From: Nakamurella leprariae
Lineage (GTDB): Bacteria > Actinomycetota > Actinomycetes > Mycobacteriales > Nakamurellaceae
NCBI RefSeq assembly: GCF_016918035.1
Contig: NZ_JAERWK010000008.1
Location: 1 to 64,000 of the forward strand
Length of the DNA: 64,000 nucleotides
Reading direction: 5' to 3'
Positions within the stretch are counted from its first letter, which is position 1, and each line of letters starts with the position of its first letter. The notes under the pieces are model-generated. The model saw nothing but the letters and a program-made list of their open reading frames with translations, did not search any database and was not told the origin of the DNA. Below, piece by piece: positions 18,736 to 27,047 of this stretch. The position numbers and the translations under genes were made by a program.

Positions 18736-19589
18736 GCCGACGCCTCCTCGACGACGGCGGCGGTCGGGACCGGGCGGGCGGCGCGGCGGCCCCACCGCAG
18801 CGAGCGGACGTTCGACTGCCCGACGGGCAGTTCGAGAGCGCGGCGGCGGGAGCGGCCGGGCAACGTCCGCCAGCGTTCGGTCACGATGGTGCGCAGCACC
18901 CGGAGACCGTCGCGGACGGCATGCAGGTTGCTCTCGCCGAACAGGCGGTCCTGCTCGATGCTGGGCACCTCGGCCACCCGCAGGCGGGCGGTGGCGACCC
19001 GGGTGTTGATCATCGTCTCGATCTCGAAACCGTCGCCCCACTGCGGGGTGTCGGTCGGGTGCGGCAGCGGCAGGTCCAGGTGCGGCAGCACGTCCGACCA
19101 GAACGCGTTGTAGCCGTAGCAGAGGTCGGTGTAGCGGGTGCGGAAGACGACGTTGGTCAGCAGCGTCAGCCCGCGGTTGCCCAGCGAGCGGATCACCGTG
19201 ATGTCGGTGCTGCCGCCACCGGCCAGCACCCGGCTGCCCTTGGCGAAATCAGCACCGGCGAGCAGGGCCTCGACGAAGCGGTCGATCTCGGCGACGTCGG
19301 CCGACCCGTCGGCGTCGAACATGACGATGATGTCGCCGGTGGCCTCGGCGAACCCGACGGCCAGGGCGTTGCCCTTGCCCTTGCGGGTCTGCCCGACGAA
19401 CCGCGCGTCGGGCCGGACCCGGCGGACGACCTCAGCGCTGTCGTCGACCGAGTGACCGTCCACGACGATGATCTCGGCGCCGGACGGCAGGGCCGGCAGG
19501 ACGACCTCGAGGTTGCGGGCCTCGTTCCGCGCGGGGACGACGATGGAGATCTTCGGGGCGGCTTCTGGGCGCGGACGGACAGCGTGCAT
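18732..19589 (-). CDS. Glycosyltransferase family 2, polyprenyl-phosphate-sugar synthase type
   Basis: 285 residues. The GT-A domain shows ISIVVPARNEARNLEVVLPAL, EIIVVDGHSVDDSA, GKGNALAVGFAEATGD and the nucleotide/metal motif FDADGSAD, as in dolichyl- or undecaprenyl-phosphate sugar synthases; there are no transmembrane segments. CYGYNAFW and GDGFEIETMINTR match the conserved acceptor half. ATG 19589 follows GGAG by six bases; a TTG one codon earlier is less likely. It is the first gene of a minus-strand pair with the next GT2 enzyme and shares with it a long leader region. It may make a lipid-linked sugar donor used by the polysaccharide machinery. Confidence 0.88.
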   Translation of the reverse strand: MHAVRPRPEAAPKISIVVPARNEARNLEVVLPALPSGAEIIVVDGHSVDDSAEVVRRVRPDARFVGQTRKGKGNALAVGFAEATGDIIVMFDADGSADVAEIDRFVEALLAGADFAKGSRVLAGGGSTDITVIRSLGNRGLTLLTNVVFRTRYTDLCYGYNAFWSDVLPHLDLPLPHPTDTPQWGDGFEIETMINTRVATARLRVAEVPSIEQDRLFGESNLHAVRDGLRVLRTIVTERWRTLPGRSRRRALELPVGQSNVRSLRWGRRAARPVPTAAVVEEASA

Positions 19590-20179
19590 CAAGGACTCCA
19601 GGCGTGCGAGATCGACGTACGGGCAGCGGGTTGCTCACCCCACGACTGGCAGACCCCGATCGGCCAGGGGGGTGGTGATGTCGTTCGCCTCCGAACGACA
19701 CGGTCAGAGTAACCGAGTCGTGATCGCGACTACAAGGAGTAGACAGGAAAGGACCAAACCGGGCATGTCCGGTCTCCGGACCGGTGAATGCTCACCCGAT
19801 CAGTGGCAATGGGCAACCACATGAGTGATCACGCCGTCGCTCCGAAGGCTCACGGCCGTTCCGACGAGCGCTGAACGCCCCGCGATGCCGCACGGGCGGG
19901 TCCGGACACCCCATTCGTGTCATCTGTGGCATATGTCGCATTCAAATTCGTGAACCGGCGTAACGATCACGGTGCGAGAGTCCGCCGCTACGCGGGGTTG
20001 TCGACGATCGCGTCCCACCGCCACGACGGCCCGCTCGGAGCCGCTCGGACCGGCCGCACAGATGCCCACCGGTCCGGCCGGCACCGTCCGACGCGGACGA
20101 GGCCGACGCCCATCCGGGTGGTGGCCTCGTCCGCGTTCCGTGATCTTCGCGCTGCGGTGCCGGGCGGCGGCGCCGCTCC
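19590..20179. other. 590-bp intergenic region between ftsK and the GT2 pair
   Basis: No gene seen. It has comparatively AT-rich patches (for example around 19915-19960), likely promoter sequence for the GT2 pair, a CACCCGATCA motif at about 19794-19803, and a strong inverted repeat near the ftsK end. Confidence 0.5.
20091..20136 (-). terminator. 14-bp perfect hairpin downstream of ftsK
   Basis: ACGCGGACGAGGCC at 20091-20104 and its exact complement at 20123-20136 form a 14-bp stem with an 18-nt loop, 43 bases beyond the ftsK stop. Best read as the ftsK terminator. Confidence 0.75.
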
Positions 20180-23071
20180 TCAGAGCTCGTCGGGGACGGC
20201 CTCCGGCGTGCCGTTGAGCGCGTTCAGCACCTCGTCCAGTTCATCCGGCTTGACGAGCACCTCGCGGGCCTTGGAGCCCTCGGACGGCCCGACGATGCCG
20301 CGGGTCTCCATGAGGTCCATCAGGCGACCCGCCTTGGCGAACCCGACCCGGAGCTTGCGCTGCAGCATCGAGGTCGAGCCGAGCTGGGAGGTGACGACCA
20401 GCTCGACCGCCTGCAGCAGCAGGTCCAGATCGCCGCCGATGTCGGGGTCGACGTCCTTGCTCGGGTCAGCCTTGGCCTGGGTGACGCCCTCGGTGTACTC
20501 GGGCTCGGCCTGCGTCTTGACGAACTCGACGACCTGGGCGATCTCCTCGTCGGAGATGTAGGCGCCCTGGATGCGCAGCGGTTTGGACGCGCCCATCGGC
20601 AGGTAGAGGCCGTCACCCATGCCGATCAGCTTCTCGGCGCCCGGCTGGTCGAGGATGACCCGCGAGTCGGTGAGCGACGACGTCGCGAAGGCCAGCCGCG
20701 ACGGCACGTTCGTCTTGATCAGGCCGGTGACCACGTCGACGGACGGGCGCTGGGTGGCCAGCACCAGGTGGATGCCGGCGGCCCGGGCCTTCTGGGTGAT
20801 CCGGACGATCGCGTCCTCGACGTCCCGCGGCGCGGTCATCATCAGGTCGGCGAGCTCGTCGATGATGCCGAGGATGTAGGGGTAGGGCCGGTAGACGCGC
20901 TCCGAGCCGGGCGGCGTGGTGATCTGCCCGGTGCGGACCTTGCGGTTGAAGTCGTCCACGTGCCGGACACCGTGGGCGAGCATGTCCTGGTACCGCTGCT
21001 CCATCTCCTCGACCAGCCAGGCCAGCGCCGCCGCCGCCTTCTTGGGCTGGGTGATGATCGGCGTGATCAGGTGCGGGATGCCTTCGTACGGCGTGAGCTC
21101 GACCATCTTGGGGTCGATGAGCACCATGCGGACCTCGGCCGGAGTGGCACGCTGCAACAGCGAGACCAGCATGGAGTTCACGAAGCTGGACTTGCCGGAG
21201 CCGGTGGCGCCGGCCACCAGCAGGTGCGGGGTCTTGGCCAGATTGGCCGTGACGAACTGCCCCTCGACGTCCTTGCCGAGGCCGATGACGAGCGGGTGCT
21301 GATCGCTGCGGGCCTCCGGGTCGGCCAGCACGTCACCGAGCCGCACCATCTCGCGGTCCGAGTTGGGCACCTCGATGCCGACCGCGGACTTGCCCGGGAT
21401 GGGCGCGAGCAGCCGCACGTTGTCGGTGGCCACCGCGTACGCGATGTTGCGGGTCAGCGCGGTGATCTTCTCGACCTTGACGCCCGGCCCGAGTTCGACC
21501 TCGTAGCGGGTGACCGTCGGGCCGCGGGTGAATCCGGTGACGGCAGCGTCGACGTTGAACTGCTCGAGGACGCTGCTGATCCGCTCGATCATCTCGTCGT
21601 TGGCCGCCGAGCGGGTCTTCGGCGGGGCGCCGAGCTTGAGGAGTCCGCCGGGCGGCAACTGGTAGCTGCCGTCCACCATGCGGTCGAGGGTGAGCTGGGT
21701 CGGCTCCTGCACCGGCGGCTGCTCCGGCTCGGCGACGGGCGGGCGGTCCACCCGGGCCGGGCGGGCCGCGACCGGCGCCGCCGTGGGCCCGGCAGCCGAC
21801 TCCGCCTCCGGTGCCGCCGCGGCCCGGCCACGTCGGGGCAGGGCCCGGGTGGACTGTTCGGGCAGGGCCGGCGGCTCGCCCCACGGAGCGTCCAGCCCCG
21901 GGTCGTCCGCCGGATCCAGCTCGGGCTGCACCTGGTCGTCGGCGCTGGCCTGCCGGCGGCGCTGCGGCCGGCGCAGGCGGGTGGTGGCCGGGTCGGCCTC
22001 ACGGTCCAGCGCAACGGTGGCGCCGTCCAGGTACTCGTCATGCCCGTCGGCGGTGTCGACCGCGGTGCCGACACCGTCCTCGGCGGCCGCGTCCCGCCGG
22101 GGACGGCGGGCGCGGCGGGCCGGCTGCTCGTCGTCGAGGTCGTCCTGGTCGGCCCAGTCGTCGGTGTGCTCGGACCGGCTGCCGCTGAACCGGTCGACGA
22201 GATCGCGTGTCGCGGCAGGAAGGTCGCGCACCGGGATGCCGATGAGCAGCAGCAGGCCGAAGAGCCCGAGCAGCACCAGCAGCAGGATGGCCGGCACGGT
22301 GCTGATGCCGATGTACAGCGGCTGACCGACCAGCCAACCGAGGGTGCCGCCGGCGGTGCGCCGGCCGGACACCGACTCCAGCGCCGGATCGGCCAGGCTG
22401 CTGACATAGCTGACGTGCAGGACACCGTCGACGGCCAGGACCAGCGCGGCGGTGCCGAGCACCCGGCGCGGTCGGTGCGGCGGGTCGGCCGGGCGGCGCA
22501 GCACCAGGATCGCCACCACGGCCAGCGCGACGGGCAGCCAGAAGGCGAGCGTGCCGAACCAGACCCGGACCGCGTCGTCGACGACGGCGCCGACCGGTCC
22601 GGCCGCAGAGAACCAGGTGGCGACGGCGGCGATGACCGCTGCGGCCAGCAGCAGCAGGGCCACCCCGTCCCGGCGGTGCGCCGGATCGATCTCCCGGCTG
22701 CGGGCGGCGCCGTGGCCGACCGCCCGGACCAGCCCACCGACGGCGCCGGCGATCATCCGCCAGATGCGCAGCAGTCCCCGGCCGATCGCCGGACCCGCGC
22801 CGCCGCCACTGCGGCGGGCGGCCGGGCGACCGGACGGGCGGGACCCGCGAGCCGGCCCGCGCTGCGGGCTCCGGGACGCGGCCGGACGGGCCCGGGTGGA
22901 GGCACCGGACGACGGCCGGCGGGTGGTGGTGCCGGACTTGGACGCCGAGCCGGAGGTCCGGCGGGTCGCGGTGGACGCGGACGATCCGGAGGACCGGGTG
23001 CTCGTGCGGCCGCCGGCACTCCCGGTCGAACGGGGACGTGGGCTCGCCGAAGCAGGGGTCTTCCCGGGCAT
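20180..23071 (-). CDS. ftsK: DNA translocase FtsK/SpoIIIE
   Basis: Septal membrane-anchored ATPase that pumps chromosomal DNA during division. From ATG 23071 the product is 963 residues. A basic Ser/Thr/Arg/Gly-rich tail of about 110 residues precedes four membrane segments, then an acidic/Pro-rich linker. The motor domain (about 450-880) has Walker A GATGSGKS (621-628), [16 protein letters not shown], the Walker B-type [11 protein letters not shown] and [18 protein letters not shown]. The C-terminal gamma winged helix (about 895-963) that reads KOPS-type DNA sites is present ([20 protein letters not shown]). The frame is open to 23125, but the ATG is preferred; its ribosome site is weak. It is a single-gene unit ended by a hairpin. 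Confidence 0.96.
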   Translation of the reverse strand: MPGKTPASASPRPRSTGSAGGRTSTRSSGSSASTATRRTSGSASKSGTTTRRPSSGASTRARPAASRSPQRGPARGSRPSGRPAARRSGGGAGPAIGRGLLRIWRMIAGAVGGLVRAVGHGAARSREIDPAHRRDGVALLLLAAAVIAAVATWFSAAGPVGAVVDDAVRVWFGTLAFWLPVALAVVAILVLRRPADPPHRPRRVLGTAALVLAVDGVLHVSYVSSLADPALESVSGRRTAGGTLGWLVGQPLYIGISTVPAILLLVLLGLFGLLLLIGIPVRDLPAATRDLVDRFSGSRSEHTDDWADQDDLDDEQPARRARRPRRDAAAEDGVGTAVDTADGHDEYLDGATVALDREADPATTRLRRPQRRRQASADDQVQPELDPADDPGLDAPWGEPPALPEQSTRALPRRGRAAAAPEAESAAGPTAAPVAARPARVDRPPVAEPEQPPVQEPTQLTLDRMVDGSYQLPPGGLLKLGAPPKTRSAANDEMIERISSVLEQFNVDAAVTGFTRGPTVTRYEVELGPGVKVEKITALTRNIAYAVATDNVRLLAPIPGKSAVGIEVPNSDREMVRLGDVLADPEARSDQHPLVIGLGKDVEGQFVTANLAKTPHLLVAGATGSGKSSFVNSMLVSLLQRATPAEVRMVLIDPKMVELTPYEGIPHLITPIITQPKKAAAALAWLVEEMEQRYQDMLAHGVRHVDDFNRKVRTGQITTPPGSERVYRPYPYILGIIDELADLMMTAPRDVEDAIVRITQKARAAGIHLVLATQRPSVDVVTGLIKTNVPSRLAFATSSLTDSRVILDQPGAEKLIGMGDGLYLPMGASKPLRIQGAYISDEEIAQVVEFVKTQAEPEYTEGVTQAKADPSKDVDPDIGGDLDLLLQAVELVVTSQLGSTSMLQRKLRVGFAKAGRLMDLMETRGIVGPSEGSKAREVLVKPDELDEVLNALNGTPEAVPDEL

Positions 23072-23146
23072 GGCCTGCACGCTAGCGGCGGCGGCCCCAC
23101 GAGTCACAGGTGCCACACCGGCCACAGGCCGGTGAGGTCGGTCCCG

Positions 23147-23449
23147 TCAGCCCGGCACCACGCCGGGGGCCACGCCGCCGCCGGTCACCTGCAGCACCCG
23201 GGTGACGTCCACCGCCGACAGCCACAGGTACCAGGGCGAGGCCCGCAACTGGCCGGTCGGTGGGCGGATGGCGACCAGCACGGCCGACCGGGTCCATCGC
23301 ACCGCCTGCGCGGGCCACCACTGCTGGCGCCCGTCCGCGAACACCAGGCGGGCGACCACCGGGATGGCGCCGACCGTCCCCTTCGGTTTCTCCCCCGGCG
23401 GCCCGATCTGGTTGATGATGTCCTGCCCGAGCGACCACTGACCGTCCAC
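23147..23449 (-). CDS. Small conserved-looking protein upstream of ftsK
   Basis: A 100-residue product from GTG 23449 that reads as a compact beta-rich soluble domain (WSLGQDIINQIGPPGEKPKG, VARLVFADGRQQWWPAQAVR, WYLWLSAVDVTRVLQ). Tryptophans are frequent and codon use is typical for the window, so it is likely real. No ribosome site precedes the GTG; leaderless translation is possible since the divergent gene starts 64 bases away. I do not recognise a function. Confidence 0.6.
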   Translation of the reverse strand: MDGQWSLGQDIINQIGPPGEKPKGTVGAIPVVARLVFADGRQQWWPAQAVRWTRSAVLVAIRPPTGQLRASPWYLWLSAVDVTRVLQVTGGGVAPGVVPG

Positions 23450-23512
23450 GAATGGAGCGTATCGAACATGTGTTCGACAGATCGGACACCAACCCCTGCC
23501 GGAAGCGAAGAC

Positions 23513-23983
23513 GTGCGCCTGGCATCGACGTCCGATCAGACGTCCCTCGAGTTGACGATCACCGGCTACGAGTTCCCACGACGACGAACCAGGACCGACC
23601 CGCCGGACTGGGACGCCAACTGGCTGGTGATCGACGGTCGGGTGGCGCTGCCGACCGGCGAACAATGGTCCTTCCGAGCGCCGTGCCTCACGACCTGGGA
23701 GGCCGAGAACCTCGGAGCCTGGCTCGGAGCCGCCGCTTCCGCGACGTCGACCGACCTGCCGGCCCAGGATTTCACCGAGCCGGAACTGTGGCTCGACCTG
23801 GTGGCCGTGGCGGGCGACCTGCTCACGATCGCAGTGCGGCTCGCCCACGGCGCGGCGGTGCCGTTGCAGCGCGAGCGCGCGTCCTCCGCCGGTGTGACCG
23901 TGTCCCTGGCGATCCACCGGAACGAGCTGCGGGCAGCCGCATCGGCGTGGGCGGTCGAGGTGCGACGTTTCCCGGTCCGGTGA
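23513..23983 (+). CDS. WapI-immunity-family-like protein
   Basis: 156 residues from GTG 23513, which follows GGAAGCGAAG; an ATG at 23468 would add 15 residues. The opening pattern, SLELTITGYEFP then DWDANWLVIDGRV and WSFRAPCLTTWEAENLGAWL, is the one I associate with small WapI-family immunity proteins, common as orphans in actinobacteria. Later it has FTEPELWLDLVAVAGDLLTIAVRL. In B. subtilis the WapI protein neutralises the WapA contact-dependent toxin. No toxin gene is next to it here, so it may be an orphan immunity protein or a domain with another job. It converges with the secreted repeat-protein gene, 15 bp apart. Confidence 0.6.
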   Translation: MRLASTSDQTSLELTITGYEFPRRRTRTDPPDWDANWLVIDGRVALPTGEQWSFRAPCLTTWEAENLGAWLGAAASATSTDLPAQDFTEPELWLDLVAVAGDLLTIAVRLAHGAAVPLQRERASSAGVTVSLAIHRNELRAAASAWAVEVRRFPVR

Positions 23984-23998
23984 CCGAGCTGGAGGCGG

Positions 23999-25360
23999 TC
24001 AGACCTCCCGACAGCCGATCACGGTGTTGGCCTGACCGGTCGTCGAGATGGCCAAGACGCAGACCTGCGCGGTGCGCAGGTCGATCGGGACCGTCACGTG
24101 GAAGCCGTGGTCGCCCGGCACCCCGAGCACCGCGTTGACGTCGGGTCGCGGCTGGCCCGCGGTGCGCGCGTGGCCGACACCGTTGACGTAGATGTGCACG
24201 TCGGTACCGGCCTCAGGAGCATTCGGGTCCAGCGTCCAGCCGGTCACCGTGACCGAGGCGCCGTCGACCGAGCGGATCGCCGCATCCAGCACCCCTTGCG
24301 CCGGCGCGGAACCGGGGCCGTGGACCGTGCGGCAACCCAGTGCCGTGTCGTCGCCGCCCGACCGGGACACGGCGACCGCGCACACCTCGTTGCTGCCCGC
24401 CCTGAGCGGGACGTCGTACGCGAAGCCGTGATCACCTCGCACCCCGAGCACGGCGTTGACGTCGGGCCGCGGGTCCGCGGCCTCGCCGGTGAACCACTCC
24501 CCGTTCACGGAGATGTCGACGTCGGTCGACTCGCCCGGCGCGTTGGGATCCAGTGCCCAACCCGACACGGTGGCCACCGTGCCGTCCGACGAACGAGCCA
24601 CCCCGTCGAGCGCGCCCACCGCGGGGAGCAGCGAGGCGGCGCCCTCGACCGTGCGGCAGCCGAGCAGCGTGTTGCCGGAGCCGACGGTGGAGATCGCGAA
24701 GACGCAGACCTCGTTCGAGCCCGGGTCCAGCGGCAACGTGTGCTCGAAGCCGTAGTTCCCCGGCACCCCGAACGCCGCGTTCACATCCGGTCGCGGTTCG
24801 CGAGCGGGTCGTTCGTAGCCGACACCGTTGATGTAGATGTGTACGGGCGCGGTGCTCCGTGGGAGCGGCGGAAGCCGCGACCAGCCTGCCACCGTCACCG
24901 CCTTCCCGTCGGGCGAGACGGTCACGGAGTCGAGCGCTCCCTGGGCCGGGTCGTAGCGGCCACCGGAGACGAACTGGCATCGCAGCAGTGTGTTGCCCGC
25001 GCCCGTGGCGGAGATGGCGAAGACGCACACCTCGTTCGTGCCATAGCCGATCGGTACGGTCGCGGCGAAGCCGTGGTCGCCCGGGACGCCCAAGGCCGCG
25101 TTGACGTCGGGACGAGGCTCCGCCGCGCGCCGCACGTGGCCGGCGCCGTTGACGTAGATGTGCACCTCGGTCGCAGCGCCAGGAGCGTTCGGATCCAGCG
25201 CCCATCCGGTGATGATCGCCTGCGTGACGTTCGGCACCCGCACGGCCGAGTCCAGGGCCCCACGGGCGGGCGACGCCGCCGCGGCGACCGGCGCCACCAC
25301 CAGACCGATGGAGGCCGTCGCCGCGACGATGGCGAGCAGGAGTGCAGCGAGGCGGCGCAC
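23999..25360 (-). CDS. Secreted protein of four ~107-residue tandem repeats
   Basis: 453 residues. GTG 25360 follows GGAGGA and begins a signal peptide (RRLAALLLAIVAATASIGLVV then AAAASPA cleavage-like). The rest is four tandem domains of about 100-107 residues. Each starts GALD or GVLD, has a W-x-x-DPNAP-like segment (degenerate in repeat 2), V-x-IYVNG or similar, RPDVNA, G-D/N-H/Y-GF, then a V-CV-A-I strand and a closing Cys in an NTLLGC-type motif; two cysteines per repeat suggest one disulfide each. I recognise this module only as a recurrent extracellular repeat of actinobacteria, sometimes attached to wall hydrolases; no catalytic domain is present here. Likely a surface-binding or adhesive protein. 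Confidence 0.82.
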   Translation of the reverse strand: MRRLAALLLAIVAATASIGLVVAPVAAAASPARGALDSAVRVPNVTQAIITGWALDPNAPGAATEVHIYVNGAGHVRRAAEPRPDVNAALGVPGDHGFAATVPIGYGTNEVCVFAISATGAGNTLLRCQFVSGGRYDPAQGALDSVTVSPDGKAVTVAGWSRLPPLPRSTAPVHIYINGVGYERPAREPRPDVNAAFGVPGNYGFEHTLPLDPGSNEVCVFAISTVGSGNTLLGCRTVEGAASLLPAVGALDGVARSSDGTVATVSGWALDPNAPGESTDVDISVNGEWFTGEAADPRPDVNAVLGVRGDHGFAYDVPLRAGSNEVCAVAVSRSGGDDTALGCRTVHGPGSAPAQGVLDAAIRSVDGASVTVTGWTLDPNAPEAGTDVHIYVNGVGHARTAGQPRPDVNAVLGVPGDHGFHVTVPIDLRTAQVCVLAISTTGQANTVIGCREV

Positions 25361-25517
25361 GGGTCCTCCGGTCCTTCGGGCCAGCTGGGTCGTCAGCCCA
25401 GCGTGGCCGCCGTACAGCGTCCGGACAATCACACCGACGGGTGCTGACCCGCACCGATCGAGCGCTGTCCGTGCCCGTCGCCGCGGATCCGGGTCGACCC
25501 CCGGAACGATCGGCGCC

Positions 25518-26035
25518 ATGGACGCCACCCACCGGATCGACGTCGAGCAGGCGATGGGCGTTCAATCCGGGGACTGTCTGTGGCCTCCGGTCCCGTTCGA
25601 CGACGCGTCGCCATACGAGTGCTGCGAGGCGGTCTGGTCGGCACTCGGCCAGGCGGTCACCCCGGCGATGCTGGCCTCGCTCGACGATCAGGACGTCACG
25701 CGCCTTGCTGCCGCCGTCGGACAGTGGTTCGAGGTCGACACGCCCTCCCTCGCGCAGGTCCGGACCGCCGGCGCGCAGACCCTCGCGCGCTGGCCCGCCT
25801 GACCGAGATCCTGCGGTGCGAACCGCCGGGCCTGGCGGGTGACACCGAGTTCGAGCTGATCCACGCCGCGGTGCTCGCGGAGCCGATGTTCCCGCTCCAC
25901 GGTCCGGGAGCCGGAGGCGTCGGGTGGGACCTGGCGCTCGTGGCGCCGGCCCGGCTGCTGGCCGGCGGCGACCCGCAGCACGTCGCGGCCGCGGTCGCGG
26001 CCACCACCTGGTTCTCCGCACCCGATCCGACCTGA
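25518..26035 (+). pseudogene. Frameshifted hypothetical gene
   Basis: The first frame runs from ATG 25518 to a stop at 25802 (94 residues: MDATHRIDVEQAMGVQ..., GDCLWPPVPFDD). Good codon usage then continues in the -1 frame (LTEILRCEPPGLAGDTEFEL, later AVAATTWFSAPDP) to a stop at 26035, without a usable start codon of its own at its beginning. One extra C in the CCC at 25794-25796 would join both into a 172-residue protein. It is therefore a recent pseudogene or a one-base sequence error. The family is not recognised; it looks like a small acidic soluble protein. Confidence 0.65.
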
Positions 26036-26072
26036 ACGTCCCGGCCGCCCGTCCGGCGGCCGGGACGTTCAG
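26032..26072. terminator. Perfect 18-bp bidirectional hairpin covering two stop codons
   Basis: Arms 26032-26049 and 26055-26072 are exact complements with a 5-nt loop CGTCC. The left arm contains the TGA of the plus-strand gene and the right arm the TGA of the minus-strand cysG-like gene, so both convergent genes end inside the same stem. Confidence 0.9.
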
Positions 26073-27046
26073 TACCGCAGCAGCGCCACCCGCCGGCCGG
26101 TGCGGCGGTGCGCCACGGCTGGTGCGGTGATCGGCACCGCGGCAGCGGTGGTCACCCCACGGACCACCGTCACTGCGATCCCGGCGCTGCGGCCCGCCGC
26201 GGCCAGCTCGGCGGCCACCATCCCGCGGGACGGATCACCGGCGACCAGGCACACCACCCGTTGCCCGGCCCGGGCGTGTTCCAGCAACGCCTCCACGTCC
26301 AGGGTCGACGTCCCGTGCCGGGCGGACACCGGTCCGGCGTCGACCCGCTGTACCGCCGGTGCGAGTCGGCTGAGCAGCTCGCCGGGGACCGACCGGTCGT
26401 GCGCCACCACATCCGCGGCGGCCAGCTCCCGCATGCCGCGCACGGTGATCAGGTCCGCGTCCCCGCCGGGTCCCGCCCCGACCAGCGCGATGCGACCGAC
26501 CCCCGGCCGGCGTCGGCGCAGCGGCACCCGCCCGGTGTCGACGGCCAGCGCGACCGCCCGCTGCGCGATCGGCAGCACCGCGTCCCGCACCGCCACCGCT
26601 CGGCCCGGGTCGGCCCGCTCCCCGCGGCCGGTCACGCCGTCGGCGCCCACGCTGATCACCAGTCCGTCCCGACGGACGGTGGCCGGGGTGGCCGCCGTGC
26701 CGGCGCCGGCGCGGTCCGCCCGCACGCAGAACGTGCGCAGCGTGGTGGCGTCGCACTCCACGGCGCCGTCGGTCGCCGGATCGCCGGTGGCCGTGACGGC
26801 CAGCCAGGCGCCGTCCAGGTCCCCGGCCGCGTACCGCCGCGGCCGCCAGTGCAGCCCGCCGGCCGCCGCCGTCCCGGCCAGCTCGGCGCACACCCGCGGG
26901 GCGACCACGGTGACGACCGCGCCGACCGCGAGCAGTCCGCGGACCTTGCGGGCCGCCACCGGTCCCCCACCGACCACGGTCACCGCGCGTCCGGTGAGAT
27001 CCAGGTGCACCGGGTACGACGCGGGATCGTCCGCGGCCGGGCGCAT
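26069..27046 (-). CDS. cysG: CysG-like siroheme synthase with short, degenerate methyltransferase half
   Basis: 325 residues, starting at ATG 27046 one base after the narK stop, with GAGGGGAT upstream. The N-terminal half is a precorrin-2 dehydrogenase/ferrochelatase domain: VHLDLTGRAVTVVGGGPVAARKVRGLL with the NAD-binding GGG. The C-terminal half starts like uroporphyrinogen-III C-methyltransferase (IALVGAGPGGDADLITVRGMREL, VVAHDR) but the GDPFVFGRGGEE motif is reduced to AGDPSRGM and the protein stops about 110 residues early, after a HRRTGRRVALLRY end. The actinobacterial CysG is usually about 400 residues. Dehydrogenase activity seems intact, methyl transfer is doubtful. It sits in the nitrite-reductase cluster, which needs siroheme for NirB. 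Confidence 0.82.
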   Translation of the reverse strand: MRPAADDPASYPVHLDLTGRAVTVVGGGPVAARKVRGLLAVGAVVTVVAPRVCAELAGTAAAGGLHWRPRRYAAGDLDGAWLAVTATGDPATDGAVECDATTLRTFCVRADRAGAGTAATPATVRRDGLVISVGADGVTGRGERADPGRAVAVRDAVLPIAQRAVALAVDTGRVPLRRRRPGVGRIALVGAGPGGDADLITVRGMRELAAADVVAHDRSVPGELLSRLAPAVQRVDAGPVSARHGTSTLDVEALLEHARAGQRVVCLVAGDPSRGMVAAELAAAGRSAGIAVTVVRGVTTAAAVPITAPAVAHRRTGRRVALLRY

Positions 27047-27047
27047 C

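Noticed and set aside
20768-23467. Very long open frame on the plus strand opposite ftsK
   Set aside because: Arg/Gly/Ala/Val-rich translation typical of an antisense shadow of a high-GC gene; only its 3' end (from 23513) reads as a real protein.
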